A stretch of 64,000 bases of DNA from the NCBI GenBank assembly GCA_964520525.1, contig CAZFNR010000003.1, positions 96,350 to 160,349 on the forward strand, in the 5' to 3' direction. The notes under the pieces are model-generated. The model ran no database searches. It saw only the letters and a list, made by a program, of their open reading frames with translations, and was not told the origin of the DNA. The stretch comes from JAJPXC01 sp964520525. GTDB lineage: Bacteria > Bacteroidota > Bacteroidia > Bacteroidales > Muribaculaceae. The position numbers and the translations under genes are program-made. Shown here piece after piece: positions 49,520 through 59,726 of the stretch; within the stretch, counting starts at the first letter, position 1; each line of letters begins with the position of its first letter.

Positions 49520-51898
49520 CTACTTCACATATTCCTTGGCTACTTTATCTCCGCGGCGCACGATGTAAAGGCCAGTTGCGGGGCTATCCACCTTGCGGCC
49601 CTGAAAGTCGAAGTACTCTGCCGGGGCGTTGTAGCAGTCGGCTGCCACATCCTCAACACCCGATGCCTCGGTGAGTTTGAACCATATCGGCTGGTTGATT
49701 GACACCGTTTCCGGTATGCTCTTGCCGTTAGCGGGCTGGATGAGCACGTAGTGGAGCACGTCAGGCTCAATGTCTGCGAAGATGGAGTGGTGGACTGTAA
49801 ATGTCGGTGAACTGCCGACAACGCCGGTCAGGAATGCCGACTCCGACGATGCTACCTTGCGACCTGTATTATGATAAATGTCGAGGGCGACCATATCGCC
49901 GAAGTAGCCTGATGATAGCTCGACGGTGGCCTTAAGGTCATATTTCGGGTCGATTTGCGCGGCGCGCGAGCGGCGGTTTAACGCTACCTCTCCGTCGGGG
50001 GTGAGCGAGACTATCGATGGGGTGCCGAAAACAAGCTCGCCTGGGTTGTCTTTGAGCGTAACGGTGGATGTCGAGATGACGTTTTCTCCATTGAGGAAGA
50101 ATACTAAGTAGTACTGGCGAGCGGTGAGGTTGCCGTTGAACAACGATGTCCAGGTCTCCTCGACGGTCTCCCCTTTGAGAAGGTCATATTTGCCTTCGCT
50201 GCCTTTGGCGACCACTCGGTAGCCGCCTGATGCCCTGGTGCAGAGAGCGGTTGAGATTGTGCCCACCATCTCGGGGGTTGTATTGACAAGTTTCCACTTG
50301 TAACCGATTGGGTAGCCGATATAGGTGTCTGACAGCAATTCAAATTCGGTAATCTCAACTTTACCCGCCTCAGGGTTTGAGAATGTCAGTTTTGTGGCGG
50401 TCGCGTCGCAGTATAGCGGTGTCGACAGCAACACATTGGGACGTATGTCAATCCATTTGCCGTCGGTGGTCTTGAACGCGGGTGTCACTATGTAGCGGCC
50501 TGATGTCGGGAATTTTGAGCCGGGGACTGTGTAATCGCGGAAACCGTATTGTATGGTCGCGGCAAAGTTGATGCGATCCTGGCTGATATAAGTGGCGGCT
50601 CCGGTGGCAACATCGGCTAATTTCACGCCTAAGGTGCCTCTGAGGTCATCTGTCGAAAGCGTCATGTTGTAGAACCCGCTGCCGAATGAGACGTCCGATG
50701 TGCGGTTATATTCTGTTGCCCCTGCCGTAAAACCGCCGCTGTTGTAAATGTTCACGACGAGTTCCGATGTCCCGGCGGGCGGCTGTATGCCGATAGCCAT
50801 GCGCTGGCCGTTGCTATAGCCGTCGCTTGACCCTCCGATACCCTGCTGCTCGGGGTCGAGCACCGACAGCAGGAAGTAGCCGTCGCTTATGCCGTTCCAC
50901 CCCCAGTTGATGTGGAAATAATCGTCACTGCTGTAGCCGTCGCACACAAAGGCGTGGCCCGCCTCTGAGTTAGAGCCGCAAACCAGTGTGGGGCGCCCGG
51001 CGGCAACTTCCGCATACGCCAAGTCATTCCATTCGTTCAGATAGTAATTATCGCGGAATAGCTGGCGCATACCTTTGTCGTAGTTGAAGTTGTTGACCAT
51101 CGCAAGCGAGGCCTTGGTGCCGTCCGCTCCTGACGCGTAAGGTGAGTACCCCATGTTGACCGATACGCCGCAGTCGTACATCAATTGTGCCACCGCAGCG
51201 CGTTGAGCGTCGGTCCCCGATGTCGATCTGGGATATGCGTCGGCCATGTTGTCCCAGTCATAGGTGTGGGCTGAGAAATCGCTTGATACGTTGTAGCCGG
51301 TTCCTTTGTATTCAAACGTGTAGCTGTTTGAGCCGATACCTTTCTTCGGCCAGTTGTGGGCTTTCATGATTTGTGCCATCGCTGTGGCGACGCAGCCGGT
51401 CACCGCGCGGTAACCGTCCATGACGGGGCAATCGAGGTTGTAAGGCTCTTCCTGCGACCATGTGGTGGTGCAAATCGGGCTGACGGCGGCGCGCTCGGGC
51501 GACGCTTTGCGGGCGCGGACGAGGTCGGGATGGGCGCTTGCCCAACGTATCTCGGCGGTATAGCCGTCAAGAAACGCTTTCATGTTGGCGGGGATGTTCT
51601 CGGGGTCAAATGAGCCTCTCTCTGAGTAACCGAGCAGGGGTGTGACCGCGTCATCGGCGGCTACCACGAGAAATCCGTCGCCGGTGCCGCGGTTGAAGAT
51701 GTAGCATGAGTTGAAATTGTCGGCCTCGACGGTATAGGCGAGCTTGATGCCCGAAGCCGCCGACGCTTTAAACATGGCGGGTGCTTCGCCACTCGTGCCG
51801 AGCGCGGCCGACAGTGCCTCCGACGGCGATAGCTGCCGACAGAACCCAGGCGCGGCTGCCACGATTAAAGCCATCAGTGTTATCTGAAACTTTTTCAT
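49520..51898 (-). CDS. Secreted C10-family (streptopain-like) cysteine protease
   Basis: Protein of 792 residues from the ATG at 51898, which begins a clean signal peptide (MKKFQITLMALIVAAAPGFC); an earlier in-frame ATG adds 28 residues without signal character. A propeptide-like region (about 22-135) is followed by the peptidase domain with the nucleophile C169 in AVTGCVATAMAQIMKAHNWP and H315 in EAGHAFVCDGY, then the FHINWGWNG segment. This matches streptopain and Bacteroides/Prevotella C10 proteases, which cleave host proteins and are activated by pro-domain removal. The C-terminal half is beta-rich, ending in the short sorting-type tail (APAEYFDFQGRKVDSPATG). The enzyme probably acts at the surface or outside the cell. 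Confidence 0.92.
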   Translation of the reverse strand: MKKFQITLMALIVAAAPGFCRQLSPSEALSAALGTSGEAPAMFKASAASGIKLAYTVEADNFNSCYIFNRGTGDGFLVVAADDAVTPLLGYSERGSFDPENIPANMKAFLDGYTAEIRWASAHPDLVRARKASPERAAVSPICTTTWSQEEPYNLDCPVMDGYRAVTGCVATAMAQIMKAHNWPKKGIGSNSYTFEYKGTGYNVSSDFSAHTYDWDNMADAYPRSTSGTDAQRAAVAQLMYDCGVSVNMGYSPYASGADGTKASLAMVNNFNYDKGMRQLFRDNYYLNEWNDLAYAEVAAGRPTLVCGSNSEAGHAFVCDGYSSDDYFHINWGWNGISDGYFLLSVLDPEQQGIGGSSDGYSNGQRMAIGIQPPAGTSELVVNIYNSGGFTAGATEYNRTSDVSFGSGFYNMTLSTDDLRGTLGVKLADVATGAATYISQDRINFAATIQYGFRDYTVPGSKFPTSGRYIVTPAFKTTDGKWIDIRPNVLLSTPLYCDATATKLTFSNPEAGKVEITEFELLSDTYIGYPIGYKWKLVNTTPEMVGTISTALCTRASGGYRVVAKGSEGKYDLLKGETVEETWTSLFNGNLTARQYYLVFFLNGENVISTSTVTLKDNPGELVFGTPSIVSLTPDGEVALNRRSRAAQIDPKYDLKATVELSSGYFGDMVALDIYHNTGRKVASSESAFLTGVVGSSPTFTVHHSIFADIEPDVLHYVLIQPANGKSIPETVSINQPIWFKLTEASGVEDVAADCYNAPAEYFDFQGRKVDSPATGLYIVRRGDKVAKEYVK

Positions 51899-51929
51899 AA
51901 AATTGATGATTGTTTGAGTTATTTGTGTG

Positions 51930-51937
51930 CAAATATA
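51930..51937 (-). promoter_or_regulatory. -7 element of the C10 peptidase gene
   Basis: TATATTTG on the minus strand, 31 bp upstream of the chosen start codon. The nearest TTTG lies 30 nt away, too far for the usual -33 spacing. Confidence 0.5.
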
Positions 51938-52112
51938 ATGTAAATTTTTTGATTCTATGATATATAGCAAATCGATATGCACAATATCCTAATCATGACT
52001 GCCTTATCTCAACTGTCACCTCCGGCGGCCGCTAAACACTCATGCGTCACCACTCGAGACTTATCGGCTTCTTGGTGTCAAAATGTTAATTAGGAAAAAT
52101 AATTGCTGTCAT

Positions 52113-52146
52113 TTGTTTATTTCATGATAAATTTTCCTAACTTTGC
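52113..52146 (+). promoter_or_regulatory. Promoter of the susC-susD operon
   Basis: TTTG at 52113-52116, a 22-nt spacer and TAACTTTG at 52139-52146. Leader about 80 nt. Confidence 0.65.
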
Positions 52147-52235
52147 GCGATGTATAAACTTACTATTCGCTTCCTTGAGCGGATTTAGTGTGAAAAAATT
52201 AATAATCAATAATAAGATGTCTAATTTTTTTTAGT

Positions 52236-55200
52236 ATGAAAAAGCTGTTTCTATTACTTTTGACGGTTGCCGCTTTGACAATGGCCGCGTCGGCTCAGAC
52301 GCGTGTTGTCAAGGGTGTCGTCATGGACGCCGCGGATAACGAACCACTTCCCGGCGCGTCTATCCAGCCTGTTGGCGGTGGATACGGTGCGGCTACCGAC
52401 GTTGACGGTCGGTTTAGCCTTACTCTCCCCCAAAGCGTGACTAAAATCACCGTCTCTTACGTCGGTATGCAAAGCCAGACGGTAACTATCAAACCCGGTG
52501 AGATGATTATTCATTTGCATAATTCCGGTACCAAACTCGACGAGGTGATGGTTGTCGCTTACGGTACAGCCAAGAAATCATCATTCACCGGCTCGGCTGC
52601 CGTGGTCGGCTCCGCTGAAATCGAGCAACTCCAGGTGACCAACGCCCTCGAAGCTCTTAACGGCTCTGTCCCCGGTGTGCAGATTACCAACGCATCAGGT
52701 GCTCCCGGTCAGGAAAGCCCCTCGATTCGCATCCGAGGTATATCTTCAATCAACGCAGGCAACGATCCCCTTATTGTGGTTGACGGTGTGCCCTATGCAG
52801 GTGACATCAACATGATTGCCGCATCTGACATCGAGTCGATGACCGTCCTCAAAGATGCCGCTTCAAACGCCCTCTATGGCGCTCGCGGCGCCAACGGTGT
52901 GATCCTTATCACCACCAAGCGCGGTAAAGGCGATTCGTCGGCCAAAGTGACATTCGACGCTAAGTGGGGTGTCAACAGCCGTGCGACTAAGACTTATGAA
53001 ACAATCGACGACCCCGCCCTATACTACGAGACATACTATAAATATCTCTACAATTACGCTGTCAATTCACAGCTGATGTCGCCCGAAGCCGCCAACGCTT
53101 GGGTGAACGCTAATATCGTGAATCCCAGTTCAGATAACACTTACTCTCTTGGCTACAACGCTTTCAGCGTTCCCGAGGGTGAGAACTTCATCGGTATGGA
53201 CGGCAAGATTAACCCGAACGCCACGCTCGGTAACTACATCGAGAAAAACGGCCAGTGGTACAAAATCATGCCCGACAACTGGCTCGACGAGGCTTACCGC
53301 AACGCTCTCCGTCAGGAGTACAGCCTTAGCGTCGCTAACCAGACCGACAAAAGCTCATTCTATGCATCATTCTCTTGGTTGGATAACGAGGGTATCGTTG
53401 AGTGTTCCGACTATACCCGTTTGACCGGTCGTCTTGCTGCCGACCTCCAAGCCAAACCCTGGTTGAAGGTCGGTGGTAACTTGGCTTACACTCGTTACAA
53501 ATCCAACTCGCTTGACGAGGATGGCTCAAGCGCATCGAGTGGTAACGTGTTTGCTGCAGCTACGCAGGTAGCTCCCATTTACCCACTCTATCTTCGCGAC
53601 GCTTATGGCAACGTGATGACCGACGCTTTCGGCAACACCATGTACGACTACGGTAACGGTATGAATGCCGGTTTGACTCGCCCGATTTACAGCGGTTCAA
53701 ACGCTATCGGCGACTCTCGCCTTAATACAAACTCATTAGAGGGTAACGCTTTCAACGGAACCGCTTTCGTCGAAGTGCGCTTCCTCAAGGACTTTAAGTT
53801 CACCTCTAACAATAACTTCGCTGTCGATGACACACGTTTTACCGGCGTGACCAACCCCTACTACGGAATGTACTCATCTTCCAACGGTATCGTAACAAAA
53901 CAGCAAGTCAACTCTCGCGACTATACTTTCCAGCAACTTTTGAACTGGAACCATATGTTTGGCAAACACAATGTAGGCCTTCTTCTCGGTCATGAGAACT
54001 ATTGGCAGAAGTCTAACATCCTCTACGCAAGCCGTAGCAGTATGTTCGACCCCTCTAACACTGAGTTGATTGGCGCTATCATCGATGGCTCTTCAAACTC
54101 TTATGACTCTTCTTACAATAATGAAGGTTACTTCTTCCGCGCACAATACGACTTCGATTCTAAATACTTCGGTAGTATGTCGTTCCGTCGCGACGCATCT
54201 TCTCGTTTCCATCCCGACCACCGTTGGGGTAACTTCTGGTCGTTCGGCGCTGCGTGGATTATCTCTAAAGAAAACTTCTTCACAGCTCCCTGGGTCGATA
54301 TGTTGAAAATCAAGGCTTCTTACGGTGAGCAAGGTAACGACCGCATCATTAACTACGGCTACACCAACACTTACACCATCGTTAACGCCAACGGCAACCC
54401 CGCCGCTCAGCCCTCGACTATGGGTAATGAGAATATCTCTTGGGAGAAGGGTCAGAACTTCAACGCCGGTGTCGATTTCTCATTCTTCAACGAGCGTCTC
54501 AGCGGTACTGTCGAGGCTTTCTACCGCAAGACTTCTGATATGCTCTTCAGCTTCCCCCTCGCTCCTTCTTTCGGTTTCTCAAGCTACTATGCCAACATCG
54601 GTGATATGCGTAACCTCGGTTTTGAAATCGAGTTGAGCGGAACCGTGCTCCAAACAAAAGATTTCTCTTGGGATTTGAACGCAAACCTCACTTACTATAA
54701 GAACAAAATCACCATGCTCCCCGACGAGCGTAAATCAATGTCGGTTGACGGATACGAAGGTTTCTCAAGCGGTAGCTACTTCTATGGAGAGAACCTCCCA
54801 ATGTACACTTACCACCTCAAGAAATATGCTGGTACCGACAAAGCTACTGGTGCACCTCTCTACTACAAGAATGTCAAAGATGAGAATGGCAACATAACCG
54901 GACGTACAGTCACTACCGCCTACTCCGATGCCGACTACTACCTCTGCGGCTCCGCTTTGGCAAGCACTTATGGCGGATTCGGTACTTCTTTGAAATACAA
55001 AGGGTTTGATTTCACCATCGACTTCAACTTCCAGATTGGCGGTAAATGCTACGACAGCGACTACGCTATGTTGATGAGCAACCCCACTTCTCAATCACGA
55101 GGCTCGGCTATGCACGTTGATGTCCTCAACTCTTGGAGCACCGAGAACCCCGCCAGCAACATCCCCCGTATGCAGTATGACGACCAATACACCACCGCGT

Positions 55201-55451
55201 CGTCTGACCGCTGGTTGGTTGACGCGTCTTACCTCGCTTTGCGCAACATCAACTTCGGTTACACTCTCCCTGCAAGCTTGACCCAAAAAGCTCAAATCGA
55301 CAAAATCCGCGTATACCTCACTTGCGACAACGTTGCTCTCTGGTCGGCTCGTCAAGGTCTCGACCCGCGTCAAAGCATCAGCGGTTCTACCACCGGTGCC
55401 TACTACGCTCCCATGCGCACAATCTCAGGCGGTATTAATGTAGTATTCTAA
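52236..55451 (+). CDS. SusC/RagA-family TonB-dependent outer-membrane transporter
   Basis: Protein of 1071 residues. A signal peptide (1-20) is followed by a carboxypeptidase-regulatory-like domain (about 22-100, GVVMDAADNEPLPGASIQPV), then the plug (about 105-230, SPSIRIRGISSINAGNDPLI and VLKDAASNALYGARGANGVI) and a 22-strand barrel to the end. With SusD it imports glycans or peptides bound at the surface, driven by TonB. The substrate cannot be named: no glycoside hydrolase, sensor or sulfatase gene is adjacent, unlike a typical polysaccharide-utilisation locus. Codon use is smooth and rich in preferred codons, suggesting high expression. susD follows after 14 bp. Confidence 0.95.
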   Translation: MKKLFLLLLTVAALTMAASAQTRVVKGVVMDAADNEPLPGASIQPVGGGYGAATDVDGRFSLTLPQSVTKITVSYVGMQSQTVTIKPGEMIIHLHNSGTKLDEVMVVAYGTAKKSSFTGSAAVVGSAEIEQLQVTNALEALNGSVPGVQITNASGAPGQESPSIRIRGISSINAGNDPLIVVDGVPYAGDINMIAASDIESMTVLKDAASNALYGARGANGVILITTKRGKGDSSAKVTFDAKWGVNSRATKTYETIDDPALYYETYYKYLYNYAVNSQLMSPEAANAWVNANIVNPSSDNTYSLGYNAFSVPEGENFIGMDGKINPNATLGNYIEKNGQWYKIMPDNWLDEAYRNALRQEYSLSVANQTDKSSFYASFSWLDNEGIVECSDYTRLTGRLAADLQAKPWLKVGGNLAYTRYKSNSLDEDGSSASSGNVFAAATQVAPIYPLYLRDAYGNVMTDAFGNTMYDYGNGMNAGLTRPIYSGSNAIGDSRLNTNSLEGNAFNGTAFVEVRFLKDFKFTSNNNFAVDDTRFTGVTNPYYGMYSSSNGIVTKQQVNSRDYTFQQLLNWNHMFGKHNVGLLLGHENYWQKSNILYASRSSMFDPSNTELIGAIIDGSSNSYDSSYNNEGYFFRAQYDFDSKYFGSMSFRRDASSRFHPDHRWGNFWSFGAAWIISKENFFTAPWVDMLKIKASYGEQGNDRIINYGYTNTYTIVNANGNPAAQPSTMGNENISWEKGQNFNAGVDFSFFNERLSGTVEAFYRKTSDMLFSFPLAPSFGFSSYYANIGDMRNLGFEIELSGTVLQTKDFSWDLNANLTYYKNKITMLPDERKSMSVDGYEGFSSGSYFYGENLPMYTYHLKKYAGTDKATGAPLYYKNVKDENGNITGRTVTTAYSDADYYLCGSALASTYGGFGTSLKYKGFDFTIDFNFQIGGKCYDSDYAMLMSNPTSQSRGSAMHVDVLNSWSTENPASNIPRMQYDDQYTTASSDRWLVDASYLALRNINFGYTLPASLTQKAQIDKIRVYLTCDNVALWSARQGLDPRQSISGSTTGAYYAPMRTISGGINVVF

Positions 55452-55465
55452 TGTTATAGGATTCA

Positions 55466-57109
55466 ATGTATATGAAAACCAAAATATTTAAATCAGTATT
55501 GGCTGTAGCCATTGCGTCACCAGCGTTATTGACGAGCTGTATAGAAGAAACAGTCCCGACCCAACTCGTGACAGACGAGCAGCTCGCCGCATCGCCTAAG
55601 GCATCTGAGGCCTTGCTTTGGGAGATGACAGCCATCTACAATAAATTTAACACTCTCGGCGCTGATCAACACTACGATTGGGGTTACGGCTCGATTATGC
55701 ACATCCGTGACGTAATGACCGGGGATTATGCAGTGGCTTCATCAAGCTACGACCACTATGCGGCTTGGGAGCAGAACCTCAACATCGGTGAGTCATACAT
55801 GACCACACAGTTCGTTTGGACTTACCTCTGGAAGCAGGTTCAGACCGCCAACAACGTTATCCGAGCCATGCCGGCTGTTGACGCTGCTACCGATGCCCAA
55901 AAAGGCTCAATCGCTATCGCTTCGGCTCAGCGCGCAAGCATGTACCTTGACCTTGCCCGTATGTATGAGTTCCTCCCCAACGACAAGACCTCAAACATCA
56001 ACTCTGATGGCAACGACGTGTTGAACCTCACTGTGCCTATCGTCTCTGAGTCAACTACCGAGGAAGAAGCCAAAAACAACCCCCGCGTTTCGCGTCAGGT
56101 TATGGCTGAGTTCATCCTCCATGACCTTGATGTGGCTGAGGCTAACATTGAGAAAACTGCACGACTCGACAAAACCATGCCCGACATCTCTGTGGTTTAT
56201 GGCTTGAAAGCTCGCTACTATATGTGGATTGAGGATTACGCCAATGCTCGCGACTATGCCCGCAAAGCTATTGATAAGTCAGGTGCCAAACCCCTCTCCG
56301 AAGATGAGTTGACAAGCGTTACAAGCGGTTTCAACACCTTGTCGGTTAGCTCTTGGCTGTGGGGTATGCAGACTACTAAAGAAGACCGTGTCGTTACCTC
56401 TGGTATCCTCAACTGGACATCTTGGTGCTCAAACGAAACAGCCTTTGGTTATGCCTCTGAAGGTCCCAAGCCGATGATTAGCAAGCAGATGTTCAATCGT
56501 ATTCCTGACTCTGACTACCGCAAAAAGTGGTGGTGCGGTCCCAAGGGTAGCGCCCACAACAAAAAACTTGAATTTGTCAGCTCAAATTACGACATTGAAA
56601 ACGAGGACGCCAAACGCGCCGTCTGCGAGTATGGTTCTCTCAAATTCCGTCCCGGTTCCGGCGACCCGGATGTCTACTCAGTTGCCTGCGTGGTCGGTAT
56701 ACCTTTGATGCGTGTCGAGGAAATGTATTTCATCGAGGCTGAGGCTGCCGAGCATGTATCTCCCGGCACAGGTCAAGCTCTCTGCGAGACATTCATGAAA
56801 ACCTACCGTGACCCCAAATACACTTTCTCAAAGAATAATGCTACTTCAAGCGAGTTGCCAGCAGCTATTGAGGAAATCGTTTTCCAGAAACGTGTCGAAC
56901 TTTGGGGTGAAGGCTTGACTTTCTACGATGTTAAACGTCTGAATATGTCTGTCGACCGTAAAGCAGCAGGTAACTTCTATGAAAACTGCCGATTCACTAC
57001 TTCCGGTCGTCCCGCTTGGATGAACTTCTGTATCGTTCGTTCCGAAGGCAACTCTAACAACGCCGTTATGGGCTGGAACAATCCTGACCCCTCGGGCCTC
57101 TATAAATAA
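55466..57109 (+). CDS. SusD/RagB-family surface lipoprotein
   Basis: Protein of 547 residues; the start may be the ATG at 55472 rather than 55466. The signal ends in a lipobox (ASPALLTSC), so it is an exported lipoprotein. TPR-like helices (LYLDLARMYEFLPND, GLKARYYMWIEDYANARDYA) form the SusD fold, with the C-terminal EEIVFQKRVELWGEGLTFYD typical of the family. It caps SusC and captures the ligand. It pairs with the susC upstream and a small lipoprotein downstream. Substrate unknown. Confidence 0.94.
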   Translation: MYMKTKIFKSVLAVAIASPALLTSCIEETVPTQLVTDEQLAASPKASEALLWEMTAIYNKFNTLGADQHYDWGYGSIMHIRDVMTGDYAVASSSYDHYAAWEQNLNIGESYMTTQFVWTYLWKQVQTANNVIRAMPAVDAATDAQKGSIAIASAQRASMYLDLARMYEFLPNDKTSNINSDGNDVLNLTVPIVSESTTEEEAKNNPRVSRQVMAEFILHDLDVAEANIEKTARLDKTMPDISVVYGLKARYYMWIEDYANARDYARKAIDKSGAKPLSEDELTSVTSGFNTLSVSSWLWGMQTTKEDRVVTSGILNWTSWCSNETAFGYASEGPKPMISKQMFNRIPDSDYRKKWWCGPKGSAHNKKLEFVSSNYDIENEDAKRAVCEYGSLKFRPGSGDPDVYSVACVVGIPLMRVEEMYFIEAEAAEHVSPGTGQALCETFMKTYRDPKYTFSKNNATSSELPAAIEEIVFQKRVELWGEGLTFYDVKRLNMSVDRKAAGNFYENCRFTTSGRPAWMNFCIVRSEGNSNNAVMGWNNPDPSGLYK

Positions 57110-57138
57110 TTTTCTAACTCCTAAAGAATATAATAGAG

Positions 57139-57651
57139 ATGAAACTCAATATATTTAAATTCACCTTTTTGTTTGCCCTGTTAGCTTCGATGCTGACTTC
57201 TTGCGACGACAAAGGGTATTGGGAGCCTTTCGAAACTGAGGGTGACCAGTATTCATTCATCACCACTTCTATCTCGAGAAATTACAAACGTTCCACCACC
57301 TCTGAGGGTAAGAATCCTTACTTTGTCTACACACTCCGTCGCGCTTCTAACGTCGGAGAAGCGACAGTCGACCTTACTTTATCCGGTTCGAATGATGTTT
57401 TTAAGTATTTCTCATGGATTCCCGCCGAAGGTGAGGAAGGAACCCCGCTCACAACTGCCGACCTGGTTCCCACTGTGACTTTTGCCGATGGCAGCTACGA
57501 GTCTTGCTTTATCCTCGAATACACAAAAGGTTACCGTAGTGTTGTGAAAACAAGTACGCTGAAAATATCGTTCAATGACGAGCTCAAATCGCCCGGCGGG
57601 ATCTATGAAGCAACCGCTGAGGTGGCTTGCTCGGCTGGCGGTAAAGACTGA
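57139..57651 (+). CDS. Small surface lipoprotein of the Sus operon
   Basis: Protein of 170 residues with a lipoprotein signal (LALLASMLTSC form; Cys at about 22). The mature part is beta-rich (YFVYTLRRASNVGEATVDLT, then FADGSYESCFILEYTKGY) with no recognised domain. The position directly after susD is usual for SusE/F-like or other surface glycan-binding lipoproteins, but at this length it could be any accessory protein. Same operon as susC-susD; a strong terminator follows. Confidence 0.7.
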   Translation: MKLNIFKFTFLFALLASMLTSCDDKGYWEPFETEGDQYSFITTSISRNYKRSTTSEGKNPYFVYTLRRASNVGEATVDLTLSGSNDVFKYFSWIPAEGEEGTPLTTADLVPTVTFADGSYESCFILEYTKGYRSVVKTSTLKISFNDELKSPGGIYEATAEVACSAGGKD

Positions 57652-57686
57652 TTCATTAAATAGTCTTTAATCAATAATATTTCATC

Positions 57687-57720
57687 GGCGGGGGCGTCTT
57701 TTCGACGCCCCCGCCTTTTT
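57687..57720 (+). terminator. Intrinsic terminator of the susCD operon
   Basis: A perfect 12-bp GC stem (57687-57698 with 57704-57715), TTTTC loop and five T. Confidence 0.92.
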
Positions 57721-57763
57721 CCACCCTCACACTTGCGGATTGTTAGCGATTTAACCCTCGTTT

Positions 57764-57795
57764 CTTGCGGGTTTGGAGTGAATAATGTAATTTTG
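57764..57795 (+). promoter_or_regulatory. Promoter of the ilv operon
   Basis: CTTG at 57764-57767, a 20-nt spacer and TAATTTTG at 57788-57795, about 55 bp ahead of ilvD. Confidence 0.65.
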
Positions 57796-57851
57796 CCGAT
57801 AATTTTTAAGCGTTGAAACCAAAAGCGCGAAAATATTAAAGATATTGTCAC

Positions 57852-59684
57852 ATGAGTAAACCGTTAAGAAGCTCGATATGCACCGGCGGCCGCCGTATGG
57901 CGGGAGCACGCGCGCTTTGGCGCGCAAATGGCATGAAAGAGGAACAAATCGGTAAGCCGATTATAGCCATTGTCAACTCGTTCACACAATTTGTGCCCGG
58001 TCACACCCATCTCCACGAGATTGGCCAGGTAGTGAAAGAGGAGATTGAAAAGCTCGGTTGCTTCGCTGCCGAGTTCAACACAATTGCCATTGACGACGGT
58101 ATCGCGATGGGGCATGACGGAATGCTCTACTCGCTCCCCTCGCGCGACCTCATCGCCGACAGTGTGGAATATATGGTCAACGCCCATAAGGCCGACGCGA
58201 TGGTATGCATCTCAAACTGCGACAAAGTTACCCCAGGGATGCTCATGGCTGCCATGCGTCTCAACATCCCCGCTATTTTTGTGTCAGGCGGGCCTATGGA
58301 AGCCGGCTTGGTCGGTGACCGCCCCGTTGACCTCATCGACATCATGATTGACTCTGCCGACCAGACGGTCGACGATGACGCTGTCAAACTCCTTGAGCAA
58401 AAAGGATGCCCCACTTGCGGCTCTTGCTCCGGAATGTTCACCGCTAACTCGATGAACTCGCTCAACGAGGCTCTCGGCCTCGCTCTCCCAGGCAACGGCA
58501 CCGTCGTAGCAACCCACATCAACCGCCGTGAGCTTTTCCGCAAAGCCGCCCGGCAGATTGTCGCAAACACAAAAGCCTACTACGAGAACGACGATGACTC
58601 AGTGCTTCCCCGTAGCATCGCCACACGCCAAGCTATGCTCAACGCCATGACGCTCGACATCGCTATGGGTGGGTCTACAAACACCGTCCTGCACCTCCTC
58701 GCTGTGGCTAACGAGGCAGGGGTCGATTTCACAATGGCCGACATCGACGCCCTATCAAGAGTCACCCCCGTCCTGTGCAAGGTCGCCCCTAATTCAAAAT
58801 ACCACATCGAGGATGTCAATCGAGCCGGTGGAATACTCTCGATAATGGCCATCCTTGCCAAAAAAGGACTTATCGACGGCAGCACAAAAAGAGTCGATTT
58901 CCCCTCACTTTCCGCAGCAATTGACAAATTCGCTCTCGAACCGGGCAAAATAATTGATGATGAAGTAGATATGCTTTGGCGCAGCGCACCCGGTCGCAAA
59001 CGCACCGTCGAATTAGGCTCGCAAATGTCATATTACGCTGACCTTGACATGGATAGAGCCAACGGATGCATCCGCGATTTCGACCACGCCTACGTCAAAG
59101 ATGGCGGACTCGCAGTCCTCCGTGGAAACATCGCCCCCGACGGCTGCGTAGTCAAAACCGCCGGCGTCGACGAATCTATTTTCCATTTCCGCGGCCCCGC
59201 AAAAGTGTATCGCTCTCAGGAAGAAGCCGTTAATGGGATACTCCGCGACGAGGTTGTCAGCGGTGACGTGGTGGTGATTACCCACGAAGGCCCCAAAGGC
59301 GGCCCGGGAATGCAAGAGATGCTCTACCCTACGAGCTACATCAAATCAAAACATCTCGGCAAAGAGTGTGCGCTAATCACCGACGGACGTTTCTCTGGCG
59401 GCACATCAGGATTGTCGATAGGACACATCTCCCCCGAAGCCGCCGCAGGTGGCAACATCGGTCTGGTCAAGGACGGAGATATCATTGACATCAACATACC
59501 GCAACGCTCAATTACGCTGATGGTCAGCGATGAAGAACTTGCACAACGCCGCAAAGCCGAAGAAGCAAGAGGTGTTGACGCATTCACGCCGGCAGGCCGT
59601 GACCGCCATGTCTCTAAAGCCCTGAGGGCTTATGCGGCTATGGTGACTTCTGCCGACAAAGGCGGGGTCAGGGAGCTGAAATAA
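57852..59684 (+). CDS. ilvD: Dihydroxy-acid dehydratase
   Basis: Protein of 610 residues. It converts 2,3-dihydroxy-isovalerate and dihydroxy-methylvalerate to the 2-keto acids of valine and isoleucine. Fe-S ligand regions are visible: MVCISNCDKVTPGMLMAAMR and CPTCGSCSGMFTANSMNSL. The C-terminal GRFSGGTSGLSIGHISPEA is typical of the family. Full length. First gene of the ilvD-ilvB-ilvN-thioesterase-ilvC run, 42 bp before ilvB. Confidence 0.97.
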   Translation: MSKPLRSSICTGGRRMAGARALWRANGMKEEQIGKPIIAIVNSFTQFVPGHTHLHEIGQVVKEEIEKLGCFAAEFNTIAIDDGIAMGHDGMLYSLPSRDLIADSVEYMVNAHKADAMVCISNCDKVTPGMLMAAMRLNIPAIFVSGGPMEAGLVGDRPVDLIDIMIDSADQTVDDDAVKLLEQKGCPTCGSCSGMFTANSMNSLNEALGLALPGNGTVVATHINRRELFRKAARQIVANTKAYYENDDDSVLPRSIATRQAMLNAMTLDIAMGGSTNTVLHLLAVANEAGVDFTMADIDALSRVTPVLCKVAPNSKYHIEDVNRAGGILSIMAILAKKGLIDGSTKRVDFPSLSAAIDKFALEPGKIIDDEVDMLWRSAPGRKRTVELGSQMSYYADLDMDRANGCIRDFDHAYVKDGGLAVLRGNIAPDGCVVKTAGVDESIFHFRGPAKVYRSQEEAVNGILRDEVVSGDVVVITHEGPKGGPGMQEMLYPTSYIKSKHLGKECALITDGRFSGGTSGLSIGHISPEAAAGGNIGLVKDGDIIDINIPQRSITLMVSDEELAQRRKAEEARGVDAFTPAGRDRHVSKALRAYAAMVTSADKGGVRELK

Positions 59685-59726
59685 TACATCTCCGCCCCCT
59701 CAACCCACATTTAAAAACAAATAATT

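Larger units (their letters stand above)
51899..52235. other. 337-bp divergent intergenic region
   Basis: Separates the C10 peptidase and susC genes. It holds one -7-like element for each and nothing else recognised. Confidence 0.6.

Noticed and set aside
52236..57651. Full polysaccharide-utilisation locus around susCD
   Set aside because: No glycoside hydrolase, lyase, sulfatase or sensor gene is adjacent; only the transporter, the binding protein and one lipoprotein are present.
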